Of a stretch of DNA of 64,000 bases, positions 40,936-49,900 are shown in pieces; the first letter of the stretch is position 1, and each line of letters begins with the position of its first letter. Source of the DNA: Clostridia bacterium (GTDB taxonomy: Bacteria; Bacillota; Clostridia; Christensenellales; Pumilibacteraceae). The notes under the pieces are model-generated. The model ran no database searches. It saw nothing but the letters and a program-made list of their open reading frames with translations, and was not told the origin of the DNA. The stretch lies in contig CAAGAW010000029.1 of the NCBI GenBank assembly GCA_900767465.1, forward strand, positions 1 to 64,000, read 5' to 3'. Both the position numbers and the translations under genes were made by a program.

Positions 40936-42666
40936 ATGAAAAAGAGAATTTTGTCGGCATTGCTCGCGGCTATGATGATGTTCACTATGGTCGGTTGCGG
41001 AGAAACCGAGGATAACGGCGGCGGAGGCGGTGGCGGAAGCACGACCCGTCCCACCGGAACCAGCATCACGATCTACACCGGCGGTTCGAGCGAGTTTATC
41101 TGGACGAAAGGAAGCAAAGAAGAGGAAATACTCGATTATATCGAGCAGAAGTATTTCGACGAAACGGGTGTTTCGCTCGACTTTAACGTATCCTTCCTCG
41201 GACAGGACATGAAAACCAAACTTCAAAGCGCGCTTTCGGGCGGCGACCCCGTGGACATCGCGGTTTCGCACACCCGCGGCGGCGACGGCATGGACGACTG
41301 GATGATTAAGTACGACGGTTTTTACAATCTGGCCGACGACATCGAAGAGTACGGACCCAACGTTTACGACGCGTTCTCCAAACCGCTCGACGGATCGATC
41401 AGTTCCGCTCTCGACGCGGTAACCACTTCGGAAAACAAAGTCGTGGGTATTCCGTCGGTGATCAGCCCCTACAAGTTCGGTATTTTAGTCCGCAAAGACA
41501 GAATGGAAGCGGTAGGCTATACCGACGACGAGGAAAAAGCGGGAACGCTTTGCACGGCTACCAACTCCAACTATATCCTCGTGGATAACCTCGAAGATTT
41601 TACCGCGATGTGCATTGCGATAAACAGAAAATTCGACAAGAACTACGCCGTGTCCGGCGCGATCTGGGATATCGAAAAAGCCCTTTCGCTCGGCGCGTTC
41701 GGTAATTCGGGTCAGTACACCTACGCCGTAGACGCGGAAAACGAGATGATTCGCGGCGGCGCGTCCTTCGACTACTATCTCGACGTTATCAAAACCGAGT
41801 ACGACTGGGCGGTAAACGGAGTGATTTCCAAAGACGCCGACGCGATCCTCAAAGAGGACGCGGAGCAGGCTTTCTACAGCGGAGCAAGCAGCGTGTTCGT
41901 TCTCGACCCGACCGTTACGCACCTTATTCAGGTTGCGCGTAACTGCAAGGCGGTAAACGCCGAAGCGGAATTTACCGTACTCGGCGCGCTCCGCGAAAAA
42001 CGCGACCCCGCCGCCTGCAAGTACTTCCGCAAGAATGCGGACGGAACGGACAAACTCGACGCGGACGGCAACAAGATCCCGATGAAGGGCTTTATGCGCA
42101 ACACGCAGGCTACTTTCTGCGCGTCCGTACTCAAAACGAGCCAGAACACCGTCAAGATCATGAAGTTCCTTAACTGGGTATACAAAAACGAGGCAAACTA
42201 CAACCTTTGCCGTTACGGCAGAGAGGGAATCGACTGGATCAACAACGGCGACGGCACGTATTCGTACCCGAACGAAAGTTACGCAACCAACCCGCCGTAT
42301 TCGGGAATTCTTACTCTCGTCGAAAACCAGAATATGTCGAACCTTATCTATAAAGGGTACACCGAAGAGGAACTTTCCTGGCTCGCTACCGCGGCAGATC
42401 CCGACAACTACGTCGAAAACGACGTAATCGACTATCTGCTTCCCGAAAACTCGACCATGGGCGCACCCGTCGCTTCGGCGGCGAACAACCTCCGCGCGGG
42501 CGTTCTCGTTCCCGCATGGAAAGGCAATACCGATCCCATGACGGAAGGCGGCAAGGAGTTTACAAGCAAGGCAAACGCGCTTAAAGAAGCGACCAGAACG
42601 TTCGGCGGTATGCGTTACAAGGCGTACCTCACCATGAAAAAGGCTCGTCAGGAGCGTGCTAAATGA
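40936..42666 (+). CDS. Extracellular solute-binding lipoprotein (sugar importer)
   Basis: The 576-residue lipoprotein has a signal peptide ending in MVGC, with the lipid-modified Cys at 21 and a Gly-rich linker after it. The body is a large family 1-type binding protein similar to LplA/YtcQ, the partner of the two permeases. It would capture oligosaccharides outside the membrane. An ACGGAGG ribosome site precedes the ATG. Its stop overlaps the start of a small membrane protein gene. Confidence 0.92.
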   Translation: MKKRILSALLAAMMMFTMVGCGETEDNGGGGGGGSTTRPTGTSITIYTGGSSEFIWTKGSKEEEILDYIEQKYFDETGVSLDFNVSFLGQDMKTKLQSALSGGDPVDIAVSHTRGGDGMDDWMIKYDGFYNLADDIEEYGPNVYDAFSKPLDGSISSALDAVTTSENKVVGIPSVISPYKFGILVRKDRMEAVGYTDDEEKAGTLCTATNSNYILVDNLEDFTAMCIAINRKFDKNYAVSGAIWDIEKALSLGAFGNSGQYTYAVDAENEMIRGGASFDYYLDVIKTEYDWAVNGVISKDADAILKEDAEQAFYSGASSVFVLDPTVTHLIQVARNCKAVNAEAEFTVLGALREKRDPAACKYFRKNADGTDKLDADGNKIPMKGFMRNTQATFCASVLKTSQNTVKIMKFLNWVYKNEANYNLCRYGREGIDWINNGDGTYSYPNESYATNPPYSGILTLVENQNMSNLIYKGYTEEELSWLATAADPDNYVENDVIDYLLPENSTMGAPVASAANNLRAGVLVPAWKGNTDPMTEGGKEFTSKANALKEATRTFGGMRYKAYLTMKKARQERAK

Positions 42667-43133
42667 TCGTCGGCTGGATAATTGTTTTTTGCATAATCGA
42701 GTTGTACGGCGTGTCGATTGCGGTATTCTCGAAACGGCGGAACGAAAAAGGGTGGGCGTATAATCTGATACCTTTCGTCGCGTTTACCTATCCGAATCGT
42801 AACACGCGCGGGTTCAAGATCCTTTCCATTCCCGTCAAAAACTTCCTCGCGGTGGTAGTTTTTATCGTCGCGGTGCTTGCGTTTTGCACGGCATGGCAGT
42901 GGTGGGGAATTTACAACCTCGCCGAAAAAGATCAGAACGCCCTTCGCCAGATTCTTATGATTCCCACGGTTATTTGCGGGATAGTATTCTGGTTCGGTCT
43001 CATCAACTCGACAAAGGCGCTTTCGCTCAGATACAACTTCACGTTCCGTTGCGAAACGCTTGTGTACATGTTTGCGGTTACGGTCCCCGTCGTTTTGATG
43101 GCGGCGCCCGTCCGCGCACCCCGCGAGATCTGA
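42663..43133 (+). CDS. Unknown small membrane protein in the sugar ABC operon
   Basis: The 156-residue protein has about four membrane helices (around 2-22, 58-78, 98-117 and 132-150) and conserved-looking polar loops (YPNRNTRGF). I do not recognise a family. It overlaps the solute-binding protein gene by 4 bp, so it belongs to the importer operon. It could be an accessory subunit, but the sequence does not say so. Confidence 0.75.
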   Translation: MIVGWIIVFCIIELYGVSIAVFSKRRNEKGWAYNLIPFVAFTYPNRNTRGFKILSIPVKNFLAVVVFIVAVLAFCTAWQWWGIYNLAEKDQNALRQILMIPTVICGIVFWFGLINSTKALSLRYNFTFRCETLVYMFAVTVPVVLMAAPVRAPREI

Positions 43134-43210
43134 AAACTCGCATACGTTATAGGATTTTTGCGACTACAATCGTTGTCGCTCTATCGAAAAAATTATAAGG
43201 AGAAAAAAGT

Positions 43211-45112
43211 ATGAGGAAAAAGATTCTTGCATTATTACTTGCTACGACCATGATTTTCGGCGTCGCGGCGTGCGGCAAAACGCCGGATAATCCCGACAAT
43301 CCCGATAATCCCAAGCCGGCGGAAACCGTTTACGAAGCGGTTACCATGTCGCCCGACTACGCAACGATTTCCGACGAAACTCTCGCGACTTACACGACTT
43401 ACTACTTCGACAACCAAAAGGGTATCGACGCGGCTACCGGACTCAGCGAGGCAAAACCTAAAAAATCCCTCGGCGAGGCGATGAATATCATCAAAAACGT
43501 AAAAGCAGGCGTTCCTACCCGTATCCTCTTCAAGGCGGGCAGCGAATGGACGGGCAGCCTTGCGATCGAAGGATTCGAGGCAGCCGAAGAAACCCCGCTC
43601 CTCGTGGGCGTTTACGGCGCGACGAACGAAGAGCAGTACGCAAAAATCAAGGACGGAACCAGACTTATCACCGTAAAAGGCTCCAACGTCCGCGTTTCGG
43701 GATTCGATCTGTCCGGACCGAAAAAGAGTAAAAAAGGCATCACCTTTATCACCTCCGGATCGGGCGCGACCAAAAACGTCGTAATCAGCGGTAACTATAT
43801 CCACGACATCAACTACGACTGGGCGGCTTATCAGGAGTGGCTTGCCGATCCGCTCCGCGATCAGTACGCGGACGAGCGCGGCAAACTTCCTCACGAAATG
43901 AGCGACGAAACCACGATTTGCCGTAATCCCAAAATCGTAACGTCCGATAACGAATTCGGTTACGGTAACGGCGGTATCTTTACCGAGTCCGGTACCAATT
44001 CGATGCAGGGCGCAAGCTGGTTTGAGGATTGCTGGGTCGAGAACAATATCATTACGCGCGTTGCGCGCAGCGGAATGTTCCTCGACGCCGGCTGGTACTA
44101 TAAGCCCGGACACAACTGGGGCAGCGGCAAGTGGTATCAGGACGAGAACGGAGTAGAGCATAACGTCTACCCCAACAAAAATATGATTGTCCGCGGCAAC
44201 AATATTTCGTACGTCGGCGGCGACAGCATAGTTCTTCTCGCAACCAACGGCGGCTGGATCGAAAACAACGTAAGTTACCACGCGAACTACGTAGGCAGAG
44301 GCGGTTACTACAACGCCGGAATCTGGCCTCACTCGTGCAAAAACATCGTTATGCAGTATAACGAAGCGGCTTACACTCACCTCGACAACGGCGCGGGCGA
44401 CGGACAGGGCTTCGATATCGATATCGGATGCTCGAATATCACCTTCCAGTACAACTATTCGCACCACAACAAGGGCGGCGGATTGCTTCTTGCTAACGCC
44501 GGATCGAGTCAGCCGATCTACGACGTAAACGGTAACCCGGTGCGCGACGAAGATAATATTCCCGTAGTCGAAAAACTCAATCCGTACTGGGGAGATAACG
44601 TTCTTCGCAACAACGTGTTCGCCGACAACGTAAACTTCATCAAGTTCGACGGCGCGCTTACCTCGCTCGAAATATACAACAACACGTTTATTTCGTCCGC
44701 GGTAGCAAGCACGCAGTCGCTTATCTCGTCGCACGATCCGTACAGCGCGGGCGGCGGACAAAGCTGGGTGTTCAGAAACAATATCATCCTTCTTCGCAAC
44801 AAAGTCACGCCGAAGATCGAGACCAACAACACTCGTTACGCGGCTTTCGAGAATAACGTGTTCTGGAACTTCGGCGACGGATTCGACGCCAACAGCAAGG
44901 ATTATATGAAGAATCCTAAAAACAACGTGATTCTCGATCCGCAGATCACGACCGAAGAGGCAAAGAAAGGCTACGAAAACGCAAAACTTTTCGTAAGCGG
45001 CAACGACGGAGTATTCACGGCCGGTGCAAAACTCGAAAAAGCCAACAAAACCGACTTTAACGGTAACAACGTCGAGGGCGTCCTGTACGCGGGCGCATTC
45101 GGCAAAAAATAA
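43211..45112 (+). CDS. Surface lipoprotein with parallel beta-helix
   Basis: The 633-residue product has a lipobox FGVAAC (Cys21), a short Asn-Pro-Asp repeat linker, then a right-handed parallel beta-helix. The helix is recognised by serial units such as VVISGNYIHDINYD, NNIITRVARSGMFLDAG, MIVRGNNISYVGGDSIVLL and NITFQYNYSHHNKGGGLLLAN. Such folds occur in pectate lyases, other polysaccharide lyases and glycan-binding proteins. No catalytic set can be assigned by eye. Its place after the importer suggests action on the glycan imported. Confidence 0.85.
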   Translation: MRKKILALLLATTMIFGVAACGKTPDNPDNPDNPKPAETVYEAVTMSPDYATISDETLATYTTYYFDNQKGIDAATGLSEAKPKKSLGEAMNIIKNVKAGVPTRILFKAGSEWTGSLAIEGFEAAEETPLLVGVYGATNEEQYAKIKDGTRLITVKGSNVRVSGFDLSGPKKSKKGITFITSGSGATKNVVISGNYIHDINYDWAAYQEWLADPLRDQYADERGKLPHEMSDETTICRNPKIVTSDNEFGYGNGGIFTESGTNSMQGASWFEDCWVENNIITRVARSGMFLDAGWYYKPGHNWGSGKWYQDENGVEHNVYPNKNMIVRGNNISYVGGDSIVLLATNGGWIENNVSYHANYVGRGGYYNAGIWPHSCKNIVMQYNEAAYTHLDNGAGDGQGFDIDIGCSNITFQYNYSHHNKGGGLLLANAGSSQPIYDVNGNPVRDEDNIPVVEKLNPYWGDNVLRNNVFADNVNFIKFDGALTSLEIYNNTFISSAVASTQSLISSHDPYSAGGGQSWVFRNNIILLRNKVTPKIETNNTRYAAFENNVFWNFGDGFDANSKDYMKNPKNNVILDPQITTEEAKKGYENAKLFVSGNDGVFTAGAKLEKANKTDFNGNNVEGVLYAGAFGKK

Positions 45113-45130
45113 AAATCAGGAGGAGAAAAG

Positions 45131-48100
45131 ATGAAAAAGTTTGCAAAAACGCTCGTATTTATCGTTCTTTGCGTGTGTATCGCGTTTACGATAGCGGCGT
45201 GCGGCAACAAGGGCGGAAACGCCGACTTTTCGTACGCCGAGGAGTATGAAACCAACGGTATCACTCTCGGCAGGTACGAAGAACTCGATCTTCTGCCCGT
45301 CGAAGGCGGAGCGGAGGGGATCACGATTACTTCCGCCGATCCCTCGATCGTCAGCGTAATCGGCAACCGCCTTATCGCCGAGAGCGAAGGTCAGACCACG
45401 ATCACGGCGACGCGCAAAAAGAGCAAAAAAACGCTCACCGTCCGCGTGTACGACGACGGAGCGAAACTCAGCATCGGAGCCGATAACGATATCGCGTATA
45501 TAGGCAGCGCGACCGATCTCGGATTCCACGTCGTATTCAACAAAAAGGACTACGCTTACGGCGCTACTTACAAGCTTACCATACCCGCCGAGTACGCGAG
45601 TATCGCGGAGGTAAGAGACGGCAAAATTTACGGCAAAGCGGAAGGCACGATCAAAGTAAAAGCGTCCATCGAAAACTACAAGGGCGTGGACGTAATCAGA
45701 GGCGAATTTACCGTTCGCGTATGCCCCGCTTCGTTCGTGGACGTCAAATCGGCCGAACTTTCCGTTTACAACGCGAAAGATTCCAAACTCGCCAAGGCGA
45801 AAATCGAGCCGACCGTTCACTACAACGCGGCAAAAATAGCCGACGCGGCTGTCGTTTACGAAGTGACCGACGGCGCGGACAAAATCGAAATCGACGACGA
45901 GGGTAATATCGTCGGCAAAGCCGAAGGCGTCGCAACCGTCAAGGTCAAGTACGGCGCGGACGAAACGGTATTTACCGAAGTAACCGTAACCGTCAAACCC
46001 AACTATATCGGAACGTCTTTCTTTGCGTCCGGCGTGGGTGACGAAATCAAGCAGTCCTACAAGCCGTACGAAGGCGAGGCGGAAATCGGCGGCAGAAAAG
46101 AGGGTATTTTCGAGTACACCCAAGGCGACGGAGCCGCCTGGGACAGCAGAATGTCTTACGCCGAAGCGGGCGATTCCATCGTAAACAACGCGCGCAAAGG
46201 CTATAAGTACTTCGGTTACGACCTCTACCTCGGCGGTTCGCAGATTTATATCGGACTCGACCACGCGGATTGCCAGTGGTTCGGCGCGGGCGCGTACCTT
46301 CGCACCGACTACATGCAGGTAGTCGATTGCGAAACCGGAGCGATCACCAACCGCCTCGAACGCAACAAATGGATCAAAATCGTATACAACCTCGACTATT
46401 ATCTTAACGATTCGTCGTACGTGGCGTTTGCCGAAACCGGCTTCTTCTACACTCAGTCCGGAACTCCCGGCTCGCACTCGTATATCGACAACGTACGCTG
46501 GTATCTCGACGACGAGTACTACGATCACGACGCGGAGGAAAACGTCAAGTATACGCTCAACGACGACGGCACGATCTCGGCGACCAACAACGAGTGGACA
46601 TTCGACGACACCGTAAACGTTTATAACGGCGAATACGTGGAAACCGAATCGACCTACGCACCCGCGGAAGGCGAAATCGGCGGCGTTTCGGGCGCGTGGA
46701 AGTATGCTCCCGTCACCGTAACCCGTCCGGACAAAAACGATCCGTCCAAGACCAAAACCGTTTTCGGCAGTTGGGAAAACCAACTCAAACTCGTCTCGGC
46801 AACCGCTTATAAAAACGGCTCCACCGGCGATAACGGCTACAACGTAAACGGTATGCGCAACCTTACCGAAGGTATCGCAAAGAAAGTCGGCGCACCCGTC
46901 AACGACAGCGTCGAATCCAAGTATAAGTTCGTCACTTTCGACCTTTACGTCGAAAACGGCGATTCGTTCAACCTCAACCTCAACCACGTAAATATCGGCG
47001 GTAGAATCTACCTCGGTACCACTATGGCGGAAGAGGGATACGTAGACGGCGGAACCGACCTCAGCACCAAATCATCGTACCTTCGTGCGTGGAAGAAGGG
47101 CAGCGACAAACTCGCGTACTATATCGAAAAAGGCAACTGGTACACCGTTTGCCTCGCGTACTTCGATAACTACGACGCGTCCGCATGGTCGTGCAATATC
47201 CTGTTCTCCGGCGACGGCGGCAACGTTTACTACATCAACGACGTCAAGTTCCATAAGTCTATGGACGGAGTCGCTCCCGCCGAGTACGCGGGACTTAAAC
47301 CCGTTTCCGGTCTTTCCATGCTTGACAATACCAAGGCAAACGGTCAGACCCTCAGTTGGGTTTACGCCGACGAAGTAGCCGAAAAGGGCGAAGAGTTCGC
47401 GGGCGCGCTCAAATTCAAGACTAATTATGCGGGGACCGACGCTTGGAGCAACTCGCGTCTCGGCTTCGACGGCATTGCGGTAAATTCCTCTTTCTTCAAG
47501 GACGGAATGAAGTACATTGTCACCGACGTTTACTTCGACGAGAACGTTGAAAGCCTCCGCGCGTTAACCTGGGTAACCCACGGTTCACTCGGCTTGTCCG
47601 GTAAGAAATACACCGGCAGCATTAAACTCGGCGAGACTACCGAAATGTACCTCTACGAAAACGGCGCGAGAGTAAAAGGCAACGTCGAGGCGAACAAGTG
47701 GTACAAACTCGTTATGCCCGTAGATTATCCCGCGCAACAGCAGTGGGCTGTCGCTTCGGTCGAAATCAAGGCAAAAGACGCGTCCGTCGCGGCTTACGCT
47801 TACTTCAATAACATAACCTACACCAAGGATATTCCTTACGAGTGCAAGGACGTCGTCATCGCCGACAAACCCGCTTCGATCGCGTGGAAGGATATGGCGG
47901 GCGACAACACCGCGGAAACCAAAACTTACGACCTGTCGTACATCGCAACGCCCGGTCTCGAAGTAACGTGGAGATCCTCGGACGAAGACGTCGCAACCGT
48001 ATCCGGCGGCACGATTACCTTCAAACGCGGTCAGTGGGGCAAAGCCGTAACGATTACCGCTTCGGCAGTCGTTTCCGAAGACGTCACCATCACCGACTCG

Positions 48101-49432
48101 TTCACCGTAACGCTCACCAACAACGTCACCGAGTTCGCGCCGAGCAGTTCTATGACTCTTGCTTACGGCAACGGCGACGAGGCAGATACGATTTTCGCTT
48201 CCACCTCGGCAACCAACGCCGCGTGGAACAATACGTTCGCATTCACCGCTATCGTAAACGGCGACAAACCGATTGCCGCGTACAGAGGATCCGGCAATAA
48301 GTTTGCGGTTATGGACGTCAAGTTCGATTCCAACGTTAAACAGTTCCTTATCACGATGTGGCTTAATACCGGATCGTCGGCGACATATCAGAAGTACGTT
48401 AATATCGGCTCCGCAGTCGACAACGACACGTATTTCTACGACGCTAACGGAGCAAGAGTAAAGGGCAATATCGAGGCGGATACTTGGTACAAACTTTATA
48501 TCCCGACCGATTACACGAATTACAACGGAAACTGGGCGCAGGCTTACCTCGGAATGAACGCCAAGACCGAAGCGAAGGCAGAGATTCAGATCAAAAACCT
48601 TACTTACGTCAAGGCAATCGAGGGAATGCACGACCTTAAAATTACCGGAGTTCCGAGCGGCGACGTTCAACTCGAAACCACGCAAGAGGTTCAACTCGGC
48701 GTAGAAACCGACGTTGAAGTTGTCTGGACTTCCGGCAACAAGGAGGTCGCAGAAGTTGATCAGACCGGTAAGGTTACGTTCAAAAAGTCCGGAACGGTAG
48801 ATATAACCGTAGCGCCGACCGACTCGTCTTATGCAAGTCTTGCTAAGTCCGTTTCGATTTCGATTATTTCCGAATATGACGAACCGACCGGTTGGAAACC
48901 GAAAGGAGCAAATTCAACGTATACGTCTACCGTATGGAAAGGTGAAGGCACAACATATCCGAAGACGTACAAATTCACCAGAAATACCGATGGCGCAGAT
49001 TGGCAAAAGTATTTAATGCTTGCAAGTTATCATGATGATTCATTAAAAGATCCGCTTGGTAAAAAGTATATTACCGCTCAGTTTATGTTTACCGATAATG
49101 TTAAAACCGTTGCTATTTGTTCTAAATTAAGAACTACCGGTGGTAACGACAAATCTAACTATTGGGAGCAATATGCCATAGGTGAAATTCCGTCAAATAC
49201 AAAGAATGTACGGTTCTACAATGAGGACGGAAGTTTGGTAACGGAAGCGTTGGCGAAGAACGTTTGGTATAAAGTGGTTCTCCCCCTTGCAGAAAGCAAT
49301 GCGAGCGGCAACGGTGCATGGGGAACGTTCTACGTTGAATTAGGAGCAAACGATTCTGCTGCGGTAACGGAGGTCTATTTTAAGGACTACGCTTACGGCG
49401 ACACGATTCCCGCGGGCTGGATCAACGAGTAA
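45131..49432 (+). CDS. Giant surface lipoprotein with Big_2 Ig-like domains and repeated beta-sandwich modules
   Basis: This 1433-residue lipoprotein has lipobox TIAAC (Cys24). Two bacterial Ig-like (Big_2) domains lie at about 40-110 and 195-290 (ITSADPSIVSVIGNRLIAESEG is the first type), with two more near 905-1000 and 1170-1240. Between and after them come four or five related modules of about 180 residues, each with a late W-Y-K-L/V-V/M-P motif, probably carbohydrate-binding sandwiches. Near 48.9 kb the codon use turns AT-rich. The protein probably binds glycans at the cell surface; no enzyme motif is visible. Confidence 0.85.
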   Translation: MKKFAKTLVFIVLCVCIAFTIAACGNKGGNADFSYAEEYETNGITLGRYEELDLLPVEGGAEGITITSADPSIVSVIGNRLIAESEGQTTITATRKKSKKTLTVRVYDDGAKLSIGADNDIAYIGSATDLGFHVVFNKKDYAYGATYKLTIPAEYASIAEVRDGKIYGKAEGTIKVKASIENYKGVDVIRGEFTVRVCPASFVDVKSAELSVYNAKDSKLAKAKIEPTVHYNAAKIADAAVVYEVTDGADKIEIDDEGNIVGKAEGVATVKVKYGADETVFTEVTVTVKPNYIGTSFFASGVGDEIKQSYKPYEGEAEIGGRKEGIFEYTQGDGAAWDSRMSYAEAGDSIVNNARKGYKYFGYDLYLGGSQIYIGLDHADCQWFGAGAYLRTDYMQVVDCETGAITNRLERNKWIKIVYNLDYYLNDSSYVAFAETGFFYTQSGTPGSHSYIDNVRWYLDDEYYDHDAEENVKYTLNDDGTISATNNEWTFDDTVNVYNGEYVETESTYAPAEGEIGGVSGAWKYAPVTVTRPDKNDPSKTKTVFGSWENQLKLVSATAYKNGSTGDNGYNVNGMRNLTEGIAKKVGAPVNDSVESKYKFVTFDLYVENGDSFNLNLNHVNIGGRIYLGTTMAEEGYVDGGTDLSTKSSYLRAWKKGSDKLAYYIEKGNWYTVCLAYFDNYDASAWSCNILFSGDGGNVYYINDVKFHKSMDGVAPAEYAGLKPVSGLSMLDNTKANGQTLSWVYADEVAEKGEEFAGALKFKTNYAGTDAWSNSRLGFDGIAVNSSFFKDGMKYIVTDVYFDENVESLRALTWVTHGSLGLSGKKYTGSIKLGETTEMYLYENGARVKGNVEANKWYKLVMPVDYPAQQQWAVASVEIKAKDASVAAYAYFNNITYTKDIPYECKDVVIADKPASIAWKDMAGDNTAETKTYDLSYIATPGLEVTWRSSDEDVATVSGGTITFKRGQWGKAVTITASAVVSEDVTITDSFTVTLTNNVTEFAPSSSMTLAYGNGDEADTIFASTSATNAAWNNTFAFTAIVNGDKPIAAYRGSGNKFAVMDVKFDSNVKQFLITMWLNTGSSATYQKYVNIGSAVDNDTYFYDANGARVKGNIEADTWYKLYIPTDYTNYNGNWAQAYLGMNAKTEAKAEIQIKNLTYVKAIEGMHDLKITGVPSGDVQLETTQEVQLGVETDVEVVWTSGNKEVAEVDQTGKVTFKKSGTVDITVAPTDSSYASLAKSVSISIISEYDEPTGWKPKGANSTYTSTVWKGEGTTYPKTYKFTRNTDGADWQKYLMLASYHDDSLKDPLGKKYITAQFMFTDNVKTVAICSKLRTTGGNDKSNYWEQYAIGEIPSNTKNVRFYNEDGSLVTEALAKNVWYKVVLPLAESNASGNGAWGTFYVELGANDSAAVTEVYFKDYAYGDTIPAGWINE

Positions 49433-49460
49433 CAATTAAAAACAGGTTCGTCGAACCTTA

Positions 49461-49512
49461 AATTCGGTAGGGAAAAGGCGGTCGGTTTATCCGATCGCCT
49501 TGCTCCCGAATT
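49461..49512 (+). terminator. Terminator-like hairpin after the importer/lipoprotein operon
   Basis: AAGGCG-g-TCGG pairs with CCGA-t-CGCCTT (about 49475-49501) with an outer AATTCGG/CCGAATT extension. No T-run follows, so it may be a stabilising or Rho-assisted structure rather than a classic terminator. Confidence 0.55.
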
Positions 49513-49574
49513 ACACCCCCAAAAATATTCAGTACAACAACGATTTTTATCCTTACACAACAAAGCCGTACACG

Positions 49575-49890
49575 ATTGTCATTTCGAGCGTGCGCGACGG
49601 TTTATAAGGAGCAACATTATTAAACCAACCGGACACGTTGTCATTTCGAGCGAAGTCGAGAAATCCCCCGCAATAGAAACGAAAACAATCGTACACGACT
49701 ACCCCAAAGCAAATGCCCGCGCAGGCTCTGCGCCCCGCGGTGGCTTACCGCCGAGAAATCCCCTACGGCAGAAACGAAAACAATCGTACACGCATACCCC
49801 AATACTTGCCCGCGCAGGCTCTGCGCCCCGCGGTGGCTCACCGCCGTACACGACTACCCAAAAACACCTGCCTTGCGGAGGTTCACCGCG
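49575..49890. repeat. Composite non-coding repeat cluster abutting the GH3 gene
   Basis: Modules include ATTTCGAGCG (49581-49590), TTTCGAGCGAAGTCGAGAAATC (49642-49663, split), and two near-identical tandem units built from GCCCGCGCAGGCTCTGCGCC, GCGGTGGCTTACCGCC or GCGGTGGCTCACCGCC and AACAATCGTACACG, at about 49712-49794 and 49806-49857. The last unit ends about 20 bp before the GH3 start codon, and the only GGAGG lies in it, too far from the ATG to be an ideal ribosome site. Confidence 0.85.
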
Positions 49891-49900
49891 CTTACTTACT

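Noticed and set aside
43134..43210. Possible terminator between the small membrane protein gene and the beta-helix gene
   Set aside because: CTCGCATACG...TTTTTGCGAC is only weakly paired and there is a good ribosome site after it, so read-through is likely; not called.
43235..44761. Long antisense open frame of about 508 codons opposite the beta-helix gene
   Set aside because: It runs entirely opposite a gene with clear lipobox, beta-helix units and ribosome site. Codon bias (few stop-complement triplets) creates long antisense frames throughout the window; the product is Arg/Val-rich with no motif.
45116..46987. Antisense open frame of about 623 codons opposite the giant lipoprotein gene
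   Set aside because: No start signal or recognisable domain, and the sense frame has lipobox, Ig-like domains and a proper ribosome site.
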